From contig JSZA02000002.1 of NCBI GenBank assembly GCA_000785145.2, forward strand, positions 1-64,000: 64,000 bases of DNA, read 5' to 3'. The DNA is from Candidatus Thiomargarita nelsonii. Its GTDB lineage: Bacteria > Pseudomonadota > Gammaproteobacteria > Beggiatoales > Beggiatoaceae. A program made the translations under genes and the position numbers. Positions 37,506-45,942 of the stretch are shown one piece after another. Each line of letters starts with the position of its first letter. Position 1 is the first letter of the stretch. The notes under the pieces are model-generated. The model did not search any database, was not told where the DNA came from, and was given only the letters and a program-made list of their open reading frames with translations.

Positions 37506-38711
37506 ATGATAGACAAAATTCGTTCCGTTAATAATTGGTCCCAAACCATCTTTTTAAGCGCATTTTTTGGCTTAGCACTTGCCCTGCCCCTTGCTGAGGC
37601 ATTAAAACAAATTTCCGTCATTGTCATTATCCTGCTAGGTATTCATCTGATTTTTAAGAAAGAATTGAAGTTTGAGGAAAACCTGCTGACTTACAGCGCA
37701 GTCGGGCTCGTCTTATCTTCCCTGATGAGTGCATTTTTTGCGTTCAACACCACAGAAGCCTTAAAAGCTTGTATTGATATTTTCAGGATTATAATGATTT
37801 TCCTGATTATAAAAAATATCCCTTTAAACCTAAATCAGCTTGTTATTTTCAATAAAATACTTTTTTTCTCTATGATAGTGGCTTTGCTTTATGGGCTATA
37901 CCAGTTTTATTTTTTTCCAAATCCTTCGCCTGATGAAATCACTTATCTGAAACTGCATTCCATTGGTCATGTCAACCACTCATCCATCTATTTATTACTT
38001 GTCTTTACTATTGCCCTGACTTGGTTATTTTATCGGGATAATCGGTTTCCTAACATATCAACTAGCCTTTTATTATTTATTATTATTAGCAGTTTGGCGG
38101 GTATATTTATCACAGGTAGCCGGGCAACGATGTTTACGAGCCTGTTATTAATGTTGTTAATTTTCTTACTATTTTTTATCACCAAACAGTATCGAAATAC
38201 CAAGTTATTGGTAATATTAGCTATTTTAACAATCATACCGCTTATCGTTTTATTTAGCAGTGAATACAGCCTAGAAAGATTATTATTGGGATTTAATATG
38301 ATTCATAGAGATGCCTTAATGGAGGCTTCTATACGGGCATGGGTGGAACACAATATTTTCTTCGGCATTGGAGCGGACAATTCTCACTATATTAATCCGC
38401 AAGATTATACAGAATCGGTATTCCCCATCATCCCCCATGCCCATAATACTTATATTACTTATCTCTTGGAAAGAGGCTTGTTTGGTCTTAGCCTGTATGT
38501 CATATTCATATTTTCTGTATTAATAGCCTTGAGCAAACAATATGCCAAAACAAAGGATCGCTTAGTGACGGCAGCCCTATTGATTTGGCTGGTCAATTTT
38601 TTGATTTCATCAGTCAACACCACATTTCACGATGAAAATGGCTTGTTAATGGTCTTAATTTGGGGATTGGCTTTAAATCAACAGCTTACTCCTGACCGTC
38701 GCCAATCTTGA
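37506..38711 (+). CDS. waaL: O-antigen ligase/polymerase-like membrane protein (WaaL family)
   Basis: A 401-aa protein of about ten to twelve membrane helices with a Wzy_C/WaaL-type periplasmic loop (about residues 255-330). It contains the conserved PHAHNTYITYLLERGLFGL, whose His is essential in WaaL relatives. The enzyme would join O-antigen or another glycan to lipid A-core. GGAG is well placed before the ATG. It lies beside LPS-core glycosyltransferase genes on the opposite strand, which supports the role. Polymerase (Wzy) function is the alternative. Confidence 0.85.
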   Translation: MIDKIRSVNNWSQTIFLSAFFGLALALPLAEALKQISVIVIILLGIHLIFKKELKFEENLLTYSAVGLVLSSLMSAFFAFNTTEALKACIDIFRIIMIFLIIKNIPLNLNQLVIFNKILFFSMIVALLYGLYQFYFFPNPSPDEITYLKLHSIGHVNHSSIYLLLVFTIALTWLFYRDNRFPNISTSLLLFIIISSLAGIFITGSRATMFTSLLLMLLIFLLFFITKQYRNTKLLVILAILTIIPLIVLFSSEYSLERLLLGFNMIHRDALMEASIRAWVEHNIFFGIGADNSHYINPQDYTESVFPIIPHAHNTYITYLLERGLFGLSLYVIFIFSVLIALSKQYAKTKDRLVTAALLIWLVNFLISSVNTTFHDENGLLMVLIWGLALNQQLTPDRRQS

Positions 38712-38727
38712 TCTATGATATTAAATT

Positions 38728-38928
38728 ATGAAACGTGAACATTCTTTAAAGCTTAGTCAACGCGATGCAGTAATGTTGATTAATGCCTTAGATACAAACC
38801 CTAAACCTAATGTGCGGTTACAACAAGCTGCCAAACGCTATGAAAGCAAAACCCAATCAGGATTAGAGTTTGATTTTGTCAAGTTAAAAAAACTTGATCA
38901 TCGAGTAAAATACCATAAAAATGATTAA
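38728..38928 (+). pseudogene. C-terminal half of a DUF1778 (TacA-like) antitoxin
   Basis: The 66-aa product matches only the second half of DUF1778 antitoxins: LKLSQRDAVMLINALDTNPK, then PNVRLQQAAKRYE. The ribbon-helix-helix DNA-binding half is absent, and no GNAT toxin gene adjoins it. It could be a remnant or a small protein in its own right. Its 3' end overlaps the convergent WaaP-GT gene by 50 bp. Confidence 0.55.
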
Positions 38929-40903
38929 TATACTTTCCAAAAAAAAATTCTGTTTGTGCGCTTTTGATAGCCGCTTGGCTCATTCTTTCATATAAAACCG
39001 GTTGAGAACATAACACTTCAATCTTGTCAGCGATTGCAATCGGATCAACCAGTTTCGGGGCTTCTATTTTAGAAGTCTTAGGATTATAAACATATTCAGG
39101 CAATTGATCATGGGTGCCTCCTAACTGGACATATTGTTCAACAGGCAAGCTAGGTGCTATACAAAAACCATTTTTATTATGCGTCACCACTTCAGGCAAA
39201 CCGTCAACCGCAGCCACTATAGCAGGGCAACCATGCGCCATCGCTTCTGCTACAACCAAGCCAAACGTTTCTCTAATAGAGGGACATAAAAAGCAATCAA
39301 TGTTCTGATAAAATTGAGACATATTATTCACTAAATTGCAAAACTCAATTTCATCTTCCAAATCGAGTTGACTCGTCAATAATTGCAATTTCCTCTGTTC
39401 TGGACCAATGCCTGCAATAAATAAGTGACAGGGTATTTTTCGCTTTTTGAGTTCTCTTATCGCATAAATAGCCAAAGAGATACCCTTATAAGACACCAAG
39501 CGTGCTGCAACACCGAGATTGAAGGTTGTGTTGAACTTTTTGCTCTTAAACTCTGCCGGTAAACAATCGGGCGGGATTGCATTCAAGCAAATCTGATAAT
39601 TGACTTTTTGAGAAACTTGCCATTTTAATGCCAATAGTCTTTGTGAAGCGTATGAATTACAGATAATGCCAGAAACATTATTTATAAAACGATCAACCTT
39701 GTCCGGATTGTGATTATTCCAAGCACCACCATGTTCATAATAAAAAACCTTTGTTTTTAGAGATAACAAAGATAAGTCGAAGCCCTCGGGATTATTCCAC
39801 ACGATAACAATATCAGGCACGATTTTTTGCAGGATATTGTTCAAGTGTTTTTTTCTCAAAAAAAACGGCCATTTAGGCACTTTAAAAACATATATTTTCT
39901 TCTCAAAATGGATACTCTTTGAAGCTTTTTTGACATCTTGCCATAATACGCTTGCAATGCTATTTCTACAAGAAATGGTATGGTGTTCTACATCTTTAAT
40001 ATTGGCATTAATTACTTGGCAATAGAGACGTTCGACACCGCCAACCGTATCCAAGTTTATCAAATGAGCAATGATGGTTTTTTTGGGTGTAGAAAAAACG
40101 GGCATTTCCCGCCTCATATCCCGCCGGTAAAAACGCTTAGCCCGCTTTTGTACCTTTTGCCACAAATCGGGGTACTGTCTAAAAACCGTCCGCAAATCAG
40201 TATTATGGTAAGTTTTGATAAAGCGGAAAAAATCACGTTGAGTCAAACCAACATCCGCACTGGAAAAATAAAGTGCGCCTAAATCTTTGATAATCCAGCG
40301 CATTGGCGTCTTTGAACGAATTTGCGCTCGGTGGAGATCCATTAAAAAAAGTGGCGGATCATCAAATACCTGCAATACCCAAAGGCGAAAATGACAAATA
40401 TATAAATCCCGATGATTAATACCATTTTCATGCAAAGCGCGGGTGATTTTGGCTACCTTAGAAATTAAGGCATATTTCAAACGAACAGGCGGTGGATTCT
40501 TAATCCATTCTTCAACTAAAACAGCCAAAGTCGTGGTATTCTCAAGTGCCTCAGTAATGACAAAAGATTCCCGTTTGGCGGGATTCTTGCCCCTTTGACC
40601 ATAACCTGCTAGTGTCATGGTATCAATACCCAGTTCGTGCAAGCGTTTGATAGCACGCCACTCATTACTCGCGCCAAGGATGGGTAAACGCAATTGCAAA
40701 AGATTTTTGATGATTTCTTTCCAGCCCACGCCACGATGTTGCTTGATAAAAAAATTTTTTCCCATGACAGAAAAACGGAAAGTATGCCGCCCCGGTTGTT
40801 TGCGGACGGTTTCTCCAGAGAGATGCATAATTTCTTCAAAAGCATCTTTATCGGCAAAATAATTTTGCAAATCTTCTCTCAATTCAAGCAGCATTTTTTT
40901 CAT
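38879..40903 (-). CDS. Fusion of a WaaP-type LPS-core kinase and a GT4 glycosyltransferase
   Basis: The N-terminal about 260 residues match RfaP/WaaP: RHTFRFSVMGKNFFIKQHRG (with the ATP-binding Lys), the catalytic HRDLYICHF and the metal-binding DLHRAQIR. WaaP phosphorylates heptose I of the LPS inner core. After a linker, residues about 285-674 form a GT-B glycosyltransferase with AHLINLDTVGGVERL and the donor-binding CPSIRETFGLVVAEAMAHG. In most bacteria these are separate proteins. The ATG at 40903 is chosen; a TTG two codons earlier and an ATG at 40894 are alternatives. It overlaps the end of waaG by 20 bp, so translation is coupled. Confidence 0.85.
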   Translation of the reverse strand: MKKMLLELREDLQNYFADKDAFEEIMHLSGETVRKQPGRHTFRFSVMGKNFFIKQHRGVGWKEIIKNLLQLRLPILGASNEWRAIKRLHELGIDTMTLAGYGQRGKNPAKRESFVITEALENTTTLAVLVEEWIKNPPPVRLKYALISKVAKITRALHENGINHRDLYICHFRLWVLQVFDDPPLFLMDLHRAQIRSKTPMRWIIKDLGALYFSSADVGLTQRDFFRFIKTYHNTDLRTVFRQYPDLWQKVQKRAKRFYRRDMRREMPVFSTPKKTIIAHLINLDTVGGVERLYCQVINANIKDVEHHTISCRNSIASVLWQDVKKASKSIHFEKKIYVFKVPKWPFFLRKKHLNNILQKIVPDIVIVWNNPEGFDLSLLSLKTKVFYYEHGGAWNNHNPDKVDRFINNVSGIICNSYASQRLLALKWQVSQKVNYQICLNAIPPDCLPAEFKSKKFNTTFNLGVAARLVSYKGISLAIYAIRELKKRKIPCHLFIAGIGPEQRKLQLLTSQLDLEDEIEFCNLVNNMSQFYQNIDCFLCPSIRETFGLVVAEAMAHGCPAIVAAVDGLPEVVTHNKNGFCIAPSLPVEQYVQLGGTHDQLPEYVYNPKTSKIEAPKLVDPIAIADKIEVLCSQPVLYERMSQAAIKSAQTEFFFGKYINHFYGILLDDQVFLT

Positions 40904-42017
40904 TATCAATCAATTTTTTATAAAGCTTCAACAAGCGTTCGCTCATAGCTGATAAACTATAAGGCTTGACAGTCTCTCGCGCATTTTCTCCCAAAGTCTG
41001 GCAATGTGCTTGATTCTCTAATTGATTTAAGGCATGGCTCAATCTATCTATATCTAAAGCATCACTGACATAGCCATTTTGCCCCTCCCTGATCAATTCA
41101 GCACCACCACACTTGGTACTCGTTACCACCGGCAAACCACAAGCCATCGCTTCAAGCACCACATTGGCAAAAGGATCATACAAGCTGGGTAATACCAGTG
41201 CATCTGCGGCACCATAATAAGGTTTAACATCTTGTTGTACACCCAAAAAATGCACCCGATCTGCGATACCTTTTTGAACGCATAAACGTCGGTAATGTGA
41301 CATCCGTTTGTCCTTACCCACAACCAGCAAATGCGCGGATACTAGCGCATTGATTGCCGCTGCCAGCCCCTTTCGTTCAAAACCGGAGCCGACAAATAAA
41401 AACAAAGTGCTATTAAGAGGAATATTCAATTGTCGGCGAACGCTGTCACGGTGAATTTTCAAATTGGGATGAAAGCTTTGCGTATCAACACCGCTGTAAA
41501 TAACATGCAATAACTCAGGCGGCGGATTAAAATAATCCATGATTTCATCACGCACCATTTTGGAATTGCAGATGACGGCTTTTAAAGACGGACTTTTAAA
41601 GAGCCGTTGATCTGCCCGGTTGACATAGCGGTGATATGGACTCCAATCAAGGAGAAAACGCCTGAATTTTCCCAAGGTACGTTTACGCTGGCGCAACCAT
41701 TCTTGGTGTACCCCATCGCCGGCACGGTAGACATGACAACAAGGAATACGTTCATGGGATTGCAGTAAATCAAAATGATAGTTAGTCAGCCTTTGACAAA
41801 CGGCGTGTTCAAATCCCCAATCCCGCCATAAGCGTCCAATAAAAAAGGGATTACATTGAATAAGTTTGTAATTATCCGAAATTTCGCCACGCCGCGTCAC
41901 TAAGGTGAGTCGTAACCCCTGCTGCGCCAATGCAGCAAACGTGCGAGCGGCAAAGCGTTCGGCACCGCCGTCGGGGCGGTATTTTTTGTGGATTATAGCT
42001 ATATTTAATTTATTCAT
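40884..42017 (-). CDS. waaG: LPS core glucosyltransferase I family (WaaG/RfaG)
   Basis: A 377-aa GT4 enzyme that adds the first outer-core hexose to heptose. Signature features are the N-terminal RPDGGAERFAARTFAAL, the membrane-contact basic region, YSGVDTQSF, FVGSGFERKGL and the donor-site motif SLYDPFANVVLEAMACGLP with its ExxxxxxxE spacing. The length agrees with E. coli WaaG (374 aa). It is followed by the overlapping WaaP-GT fusion gene. Confidence 0.92.
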   Translation of the reverse strand: MNKLNIAIIHKKYRPDGGAERFAARTFAALAQQGLRLTLVTRRGEISDNYKLIQCNPFFIGRLWRDWGFEHAVCQRLTNYHFDLLQSHERIPCCHVYRAGDGVHQEWLRQRKRTLGKFRRFLLDWSPYHRYVNRADQRLFKSPSLKAVICNSKMVRDEIMDYFNPPPELLHVIYSGVDTQSFHPNLKIHRDSVRRQLNIPLNSTLFLFVGSGFERKGLAAAINALVSAHLLVVGKDKRMSHYRRLCVQKGIADRVHFLGVQQDVKPYYGAADALVLPSLYDPFANVVLEAMACGLPVVTSTKCGGAELIREGQNGYVSDALDIDRLSHALNQLENQAHCQTLGENARETVKPYSLSAMSERLLKLYKKLIDNEKNAA

Positions 42018-42032
42018 ACACAGTAGTCTGCC

Positions 42033-42446
42033 TCATTCTTTCACAAATGGATTCACAATTTTGAGACGGTTTTCAATTAGTTGCTCATGTTGAAAATCCT
42101 CTGAATAGAGAATGGCACAATCATGTTCCAGAGCACTAGCAATCACCTGACTATCGTAGTAAGCATAACCATATTTTTCCGCAATACTGAATGCCATGCG
42201 GATGGTATCGTGGGTTATGGGATGCAGTGTCGTCTTTTCTACAAACTTATCCGTGAGGCGGCGTATTTGTGAATAATCGTATTTCAGTTTACGGGACATC
42301 ACATTAACGGATTCGCTGATGATTTGCGTAGAAATAACGGCCTTTTTTGTGCTTAATAACTCGATAGCACGTTTCTTCTTGGCAACGATATTGCTAAGAC
42401 TGTAAATTACCACATTGGTATCCATAAAAAAGTATTTATCGTTCAT
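42033..42446 (-). CDS. PIN-domain toxin, VapC-like
   Basis: The 137-aa protein has the PIN nuclease acidic residues: DTN near the N-terminus (MDTNVVIY), the Glu in SESVNVM, and YYDSQVIASAL followed by YSEDF. VapC toxins cut tRNA or rRNA. The start could be the ATG at 42455 or 42446. At 42446 the start overlaps the antitoxin's stop. It is preceded by its antitoxin, as expected. The pair lies between the LPS genes waaQ and waaG. Confidence 0.85.
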   Translation of the reverse strand: MNDKYFFMDTNVVIYSLSNIVAKKKRAIELLSTKKAVISTQIISESVNVMSRKLKYDYSQIRRLTDKFVEKTTLHPITHDTIRMAFSIAEKYGYAYYDSQVIASALEHDCAILYSEDFQHEQLIENRLKIVNPFVKE

Positions 42447-42663
42447 TAGCCTCATCTCGGTTGAAGCTTAAGCCTGTGAAATCACTATTGAACTGATCAA
42501 AAAAATGTTCCAATTCTGCTTTCTCTGCATCAATATTGATGCTTTTTGGGTAGATTTCTCCGAGAAAAATGACTTTCAGTATTTTGCCATACCACTCTTT
42601 ATGGGTTTCTGGTATTTTAATAATACCATCCAATGAATCAGATTTTAATTCAAGAGCTTGCAT
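42436..42663 (-). CDS. Antitoxin partner of the PIN toxin
   Basis: A 75-aa acidic protein that opens MQALELKSDSLDGIIKIPET, as in small antitoxins of PIN toxins that lack a recognisable AbrB or ribbon-helix-helix domain. The remaining helix is rich in Glu and Asp and could bind the toxin. The assignment rests on size, charge and overlap (11-20 bp) with the toxin gene. Family unknown. Confidence 0.7.
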   Translation of the reverse strand: MQALELKSDSLDGIIKIPETHKEWYGKILKVIFLGEIYPKSINIDAEKAELEHFFDQFNSDFTGLSFNRDEANER

Positions 42664-42724
42664 AATAATCTCCTTGTTTATATTCCCCTATTACCGTCGG
42701 GGCTGTATTTTTTGTAGCAATCTA

Positions 42725-42756
42725 AAAATCCTATTTCTTAAAGAAATAGGATTTTT
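42725..42756. terminator. Bidirectional terminator-like hairpin, family G
   Basis: AAAAATCCTATTTCTTAAAG with AAATAGGATTTTTT forms a stem of about 15 bp with A/T runs at both ends, directly after the waaQ-like gene's stop and before the toxin-antitoxin pair. Confidence 0.75.
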
Positions 42757-42771
42757 TAAATCGCGTTTAAA

Positions 42772-43881
42772 TTATTGGCTATCGTTAAGTTTTTGACTTA
42801 TCCCTGTCGTTAAATGATCAACAGCCGCAAAAACCTCATCAACAGCAATATCATTCAAACAATCGCTCCATCCCCCCCCACCGCAGCCATGCTGAGCACA
42901 AGGGCGACAGGGGCGCTGTTTTGAGCTAATCACCTGATGGCGGACTTGCCAAGGTGCCCAAAGGATATCGTTACTTGGACCAAAGAGAGCAACCACCGGC
43001 GTACTCATAGCAGCAGCAATATGCATCGGTACAGAATCCACTCCAACTAAGCAGCGAGCTTGTGCAATCAACGCCGCCAATTCTTTCAGATTCAACAATC
43101 CACTCAAATTCACAGGCGCCGATTTAGTATTAGATAAAATACGTTTAACCAATTCTAGCTCCTGTTCAGCAGGTGCCGCCGTCACCACCACGCGCTTTCC
43201 ACTCTCCTCTAAGCGATCAATTAAAGCACTCGTTTTCTGCCCATCCCAAGTTTTATAAAACCAGCGAGAAGCCGGATTCAATTGGACAAATTCTTTTGAA
43301 ATCAATCCATATTCCTGCATCAAAGTCTCTATGCGTTTTTCAGCCGCCGCGCCCGGTATAAGAACTAAACCACAATCTTCTGTTTGAGGATAAAGCCCCA
43401 AGCGGCGCAGCGCATCCAAGTTTTTTTCAACAGTATGTCTGGCATTTAAAGGAGCAGGATAGTGATGCGTAAACGTTTTTCGCCAATAACGCCCAGGGCG
43501 TCTAGCATAAATTTGTGTCACGGCAAAAGGCAGCTTGAGTAAGCGTTTCAAATACAACCCGCGCCAATGTTCAGTGAGATGAATCAATAGATCATAATTT
43601 TGGGCTTGCAGCTTTTTTAATAACGCCAACTCACTTTTAACTTGTTTAAATAAACCGCCTTTTTTCCAAGCCCTATCTATAGTAAAGACATCATCAATCG
43701 CCGGATGCAAAGTCAGCATTTCCCCTGTTTCATGGTAAACCAGCGCATCAAGTTTAAGATGAGGATAATGCTTTTTCAAAACGCTGAAAACCGGAGAAGT
43801 TAATAATACATCTCCGTGATGTCGCAATTTTGTGACGAGAACTCGTTGGATTTGGTGAAAATTGATCGCATCATTAAGCAT
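42772..43881 (-). CDS. waaQ: LPS heptosyltransferase, WaaQ/GT9 family
   Basis: A GT9 enzyme that adds heptose III to the LPS inner core. The family features VLVTKLRHHGDVLLTSPVF (N-terminal), LNPASRWFYKTW and the nucleotide-sugar site GVDSVPMHIAAAMSTPVVALFG are intact. The 369-aa length is normal. A Cys-rich tail (CRPCAQHGCGGGGWSDCLND) is typical of the family. It follows the broken GT4 gene with stop and start nearly touching (43881), so one transcript is likely. The exact heptose position is inferred. Confidence 0.9.
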   Translation of the reverse strand: MLNDAINFHQIQRVLVTKLRHHGDVLLTSPVFSVLKKHYPHLKLDALVYHETGEMLTLHPAIDDVFTIDRAWKKGGLFKQVKSELALLKKLQAQNYDLLIHLTEHWRGLYLKRLLKLPFAVTQIYARRPGRYWRKTFTHHYPAPLNARHTVEKNLDALRRLGLYPQTEDCGLVLIPGAAAEKRIETLMQEYGLISKEFVQLNPASRWFYKTWDGQKTSALIDRLEESGKRVVVTAAPAEQELELVKRILSNTKSAPVNLSGLLNLKELAALIAQARCLVGVDSVPMHIAAAMSTPVVALFGPSNDILWAPWQVRHQVISSKQRPCRPCAQHGCGGGGWSDCLNDIAVDEVFAAVDHLTTGISQKLNDSQ

Positions 43882-44848
43882 TAATTGTTCTCCAGCGCAA
43901 GTTCGCCAAAAATAGCCTCAAAAGCATCCGTCATTCGTTTTAAGGTAAAATTTTCTTCCACATAACGCACATTTTCATTTGCCACCGCTTTACAAGCCTC
44001 AAAATTTTCCAAACAATGACTCAACTTAGCAACCATATCTTGGACATCATCATATTTATAAATAAAACCACGTTCTTCATTTCCCAAGATTTCTCTCACA
44101 GTAGGAATATCGTTTGCCACAATGGGCAATTGACAAGCCATGGCTTCAACAACGGCTTTGCCAAAAGACTCCGTGCGTGAAGGAAAAACCAAAATATCAC
44201 CCGCCGACAAAAATTGGACCGTATTTTTTTGTTTTCCCGTTAACAAAACCCTACTCTGTAATTGATGCCCAGCAATTGACTTTTCAATTTGCTGTAGATT
44301 AATAAAATCTCATCATCAAGAATGTCATACTGTTGGCGGATTCGGCTTCTATCCTCTTGCCTAAAACGGAAAATAGCACTATCTATTCCCGGATAAACGA
44401 TACGGATTTTCTCTTCATTTACGCCCCTGTGTACCAGAAAATGCTTAATATACTCGCTGGGCACAATGACAAGATCGGATAAATTATAAGAAGTCTTATG
44501 CTTAAAAAGCTCAAGATTCTTCATCCGAACGATTTTTATACCACACAATCGGGCGGCTATAAGTCCCAACCAGCCATCCTTACCCGAATAAGCCACGACT
44601 AAATGGATATTGTGACGTAAAATCAGCCTGACGATTTTGATAATGCCTTTAATATCCAAGGCATTCCGCATACTCACGGGCTCTATTTTCACCCCAAGCT
44701 GGGCTTTATTTTTAGACAGAAAACTCTTAACCTGTGCCCCGATAATCGCCTTAAACCGCTCCTTGTCAAGAGATTTCACCAAATCCAGCATACGCATTTC
44801 CTGCCCGCCAAAATTTTTTGAGCTTTCCAAAAAAAGAATTCTTATCAT
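43881..44848 (-). pseudogene. GT4 glycosyltransferase broken by an internal deletion and frameshift
   Basis: The N-terminal part (44240-44848) has ESSKNFGGQEMRMLDLVKSL, PSEYIKHFLV and YPGIDSAIF and reads up to DDEILLIYS. From there the frame becomes KLKSQLLGIN and soon stops. In another frame the text LQQIEKSIAGHQLQSRVLLT joins FLSAGDILVFPSRTESFGKA, the C-terminal donor-binding half (43881-44246 and a little upstream). The Rossmann strand segment that should lie between LLIYS and LQQIEK, roughly 60 residues, is missing. The join is near 44292-44297 (CTGTAG). The gene sits in the LPS locus between the deacetylase-like and waaQ genes, and its loss would change the core structure. Confidence 0.82.
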
Positions 44849-45624
44849 TGCTTTCTGACTTTTTCAACGAGAGTTGCCAAATATGATCTATTAAAAATAA
44901 AAAGCTTATAGGCAAACCAAGAAATACGTTTGTTTTTCACAGTAAACCGCTTAATTTCAGCCAAATGGCCATCGGCAAGATTGGCCCCATTTTTCACCGT
45001 GTAGCAAATTTCAAAACCACAACGCTTTGCTATCAGGCTATCTTCTGGTTTATAGTGACCAAAAGGATAACAGAGATGTCGAGAGGGTTTACCCAGTCGG
45101 GACACAAAAAAATATTGTGATTCTTCCAGTTCACGCCTCAAATCAATAGATTGTTGATGAAGAGAAATATGCCGATGAGTATGCGACTCAAAACTCACTA
45201 AACCACTGTCCTGCATCTCCTGAATTTGCGAAAGATGCAACACACTCTCATTAGGCTTAGTCTGCGCCAATTGCACTGCCTCTTTATGAGTTTTCCAGCC
45301 TATTTTATGAACAGGTGAACATTTCGATGCCTTTTCAACCCATTCTGTCACCAGAAAAACGGTTGCTTTATGCCCAAACTGCTGCAAAATGGGATAGGCA
45401 TAAAGATAATTGTCCAACCAGCCATCGTCAAATGTCAACAAAACACTCTTTCTGGGAATTTCAAGCGCACCTTTCTTAAACGCTAAAAATTCGTCGGCAG
45501 ATAAAGTATGCCAGCCATTTTTCGCCAGAAAACGCATTTGTTCAATAAAAAGACTTTCAGCTACCGCTGTATTTTCTCCTTCAGGCAAGACATGGTGATA
45601 TATTAATACTGGTATTGATTGCAT
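44845..45624 (-). CDS. Polysaccharide deacetylase (NodB-like) family protein
   Basis: A 259-aa protein with the carbohydrate esterase 4 motifs TFDDGW (metal-binding Asp pair, catalytic base) and SHTHRHISL (His ligands). A further motif is RHLCYPFGHYKPED. No signal peptide is seen, as in LPS-locus deacetylases that act on lipid-linked or cytoplasmic sugars. The start is the ATG at 45624; a TTG lies one codon earlier. It overlaps the broken GT4 gene by 4 bp and is the first gene of the core-locus transcript. Confidence 0.88.
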   Translation of the reverse strand: MQSIPVLIYHHVLPEGENTAVAESLFIEQMRFLAKNGWHTLSADEFLAFKKGALEIPRKSVLLTFDDGWLDNYLYAYPILQQFGHKATVFLVTEWVEKASKCSPVHKIGWKTHKEAVQLAQTKPNESVLHLSQIQEMQDSGLVSFESHTHRHISLHQQSIDLRRELEESQYFFVSRLGKPSRHLCYPFGHYKPEDSLIAKRCGFEICYTVKNGANLADGHLAEIKRFTVKNKRISWFAYKLFIFNRSYLATLVEKVRKQ

Positions 45625-45654
45625 CAAAATAAAAATATCTCACTAGAAAAGAAC

Positions 45655-45819
45655 GTCCAAGATAAATCTTGGACTCCGACTAAGAGTATTATATTTAATA
45701 ATGAAATGTCAAAACAATCCCTTTAAGTGGTCAATGCCACCAACGCCCCAGGGCAACCACTAGGGCATTGCCCCTACGTAATCTAACGGTTTGTAGGGGC
45801 AATCCTTTATGGTTGCCCT
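45655..45819. repeat. Family B and family D repeats in the gap before the coiled-coil gene
   Basis: A family B palindrome (45655-45677) is followed by two family D units in opposite orientation (GGGCAACCACTAGGGCATTG at about 45751 and GTAGGGGCAATCCTTTATGG at about 45792). The rest of the gap to 45942 has no gene and contains the segment CATTTGACTTAACACACGCG that recurs near 51260. Confidence 0.8.
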
Positions 45820-45942
45820 CGGCAAGCCAGCAGGCGTGTTATCCTCGCGCCATTTGACTTAACACACGCGGTTATATATTATGTACCCTTTGAGGCTTTA
45901 TGCCCTCTCCTAACTCTCCATTTTAACAAGGAAAATATTTAT

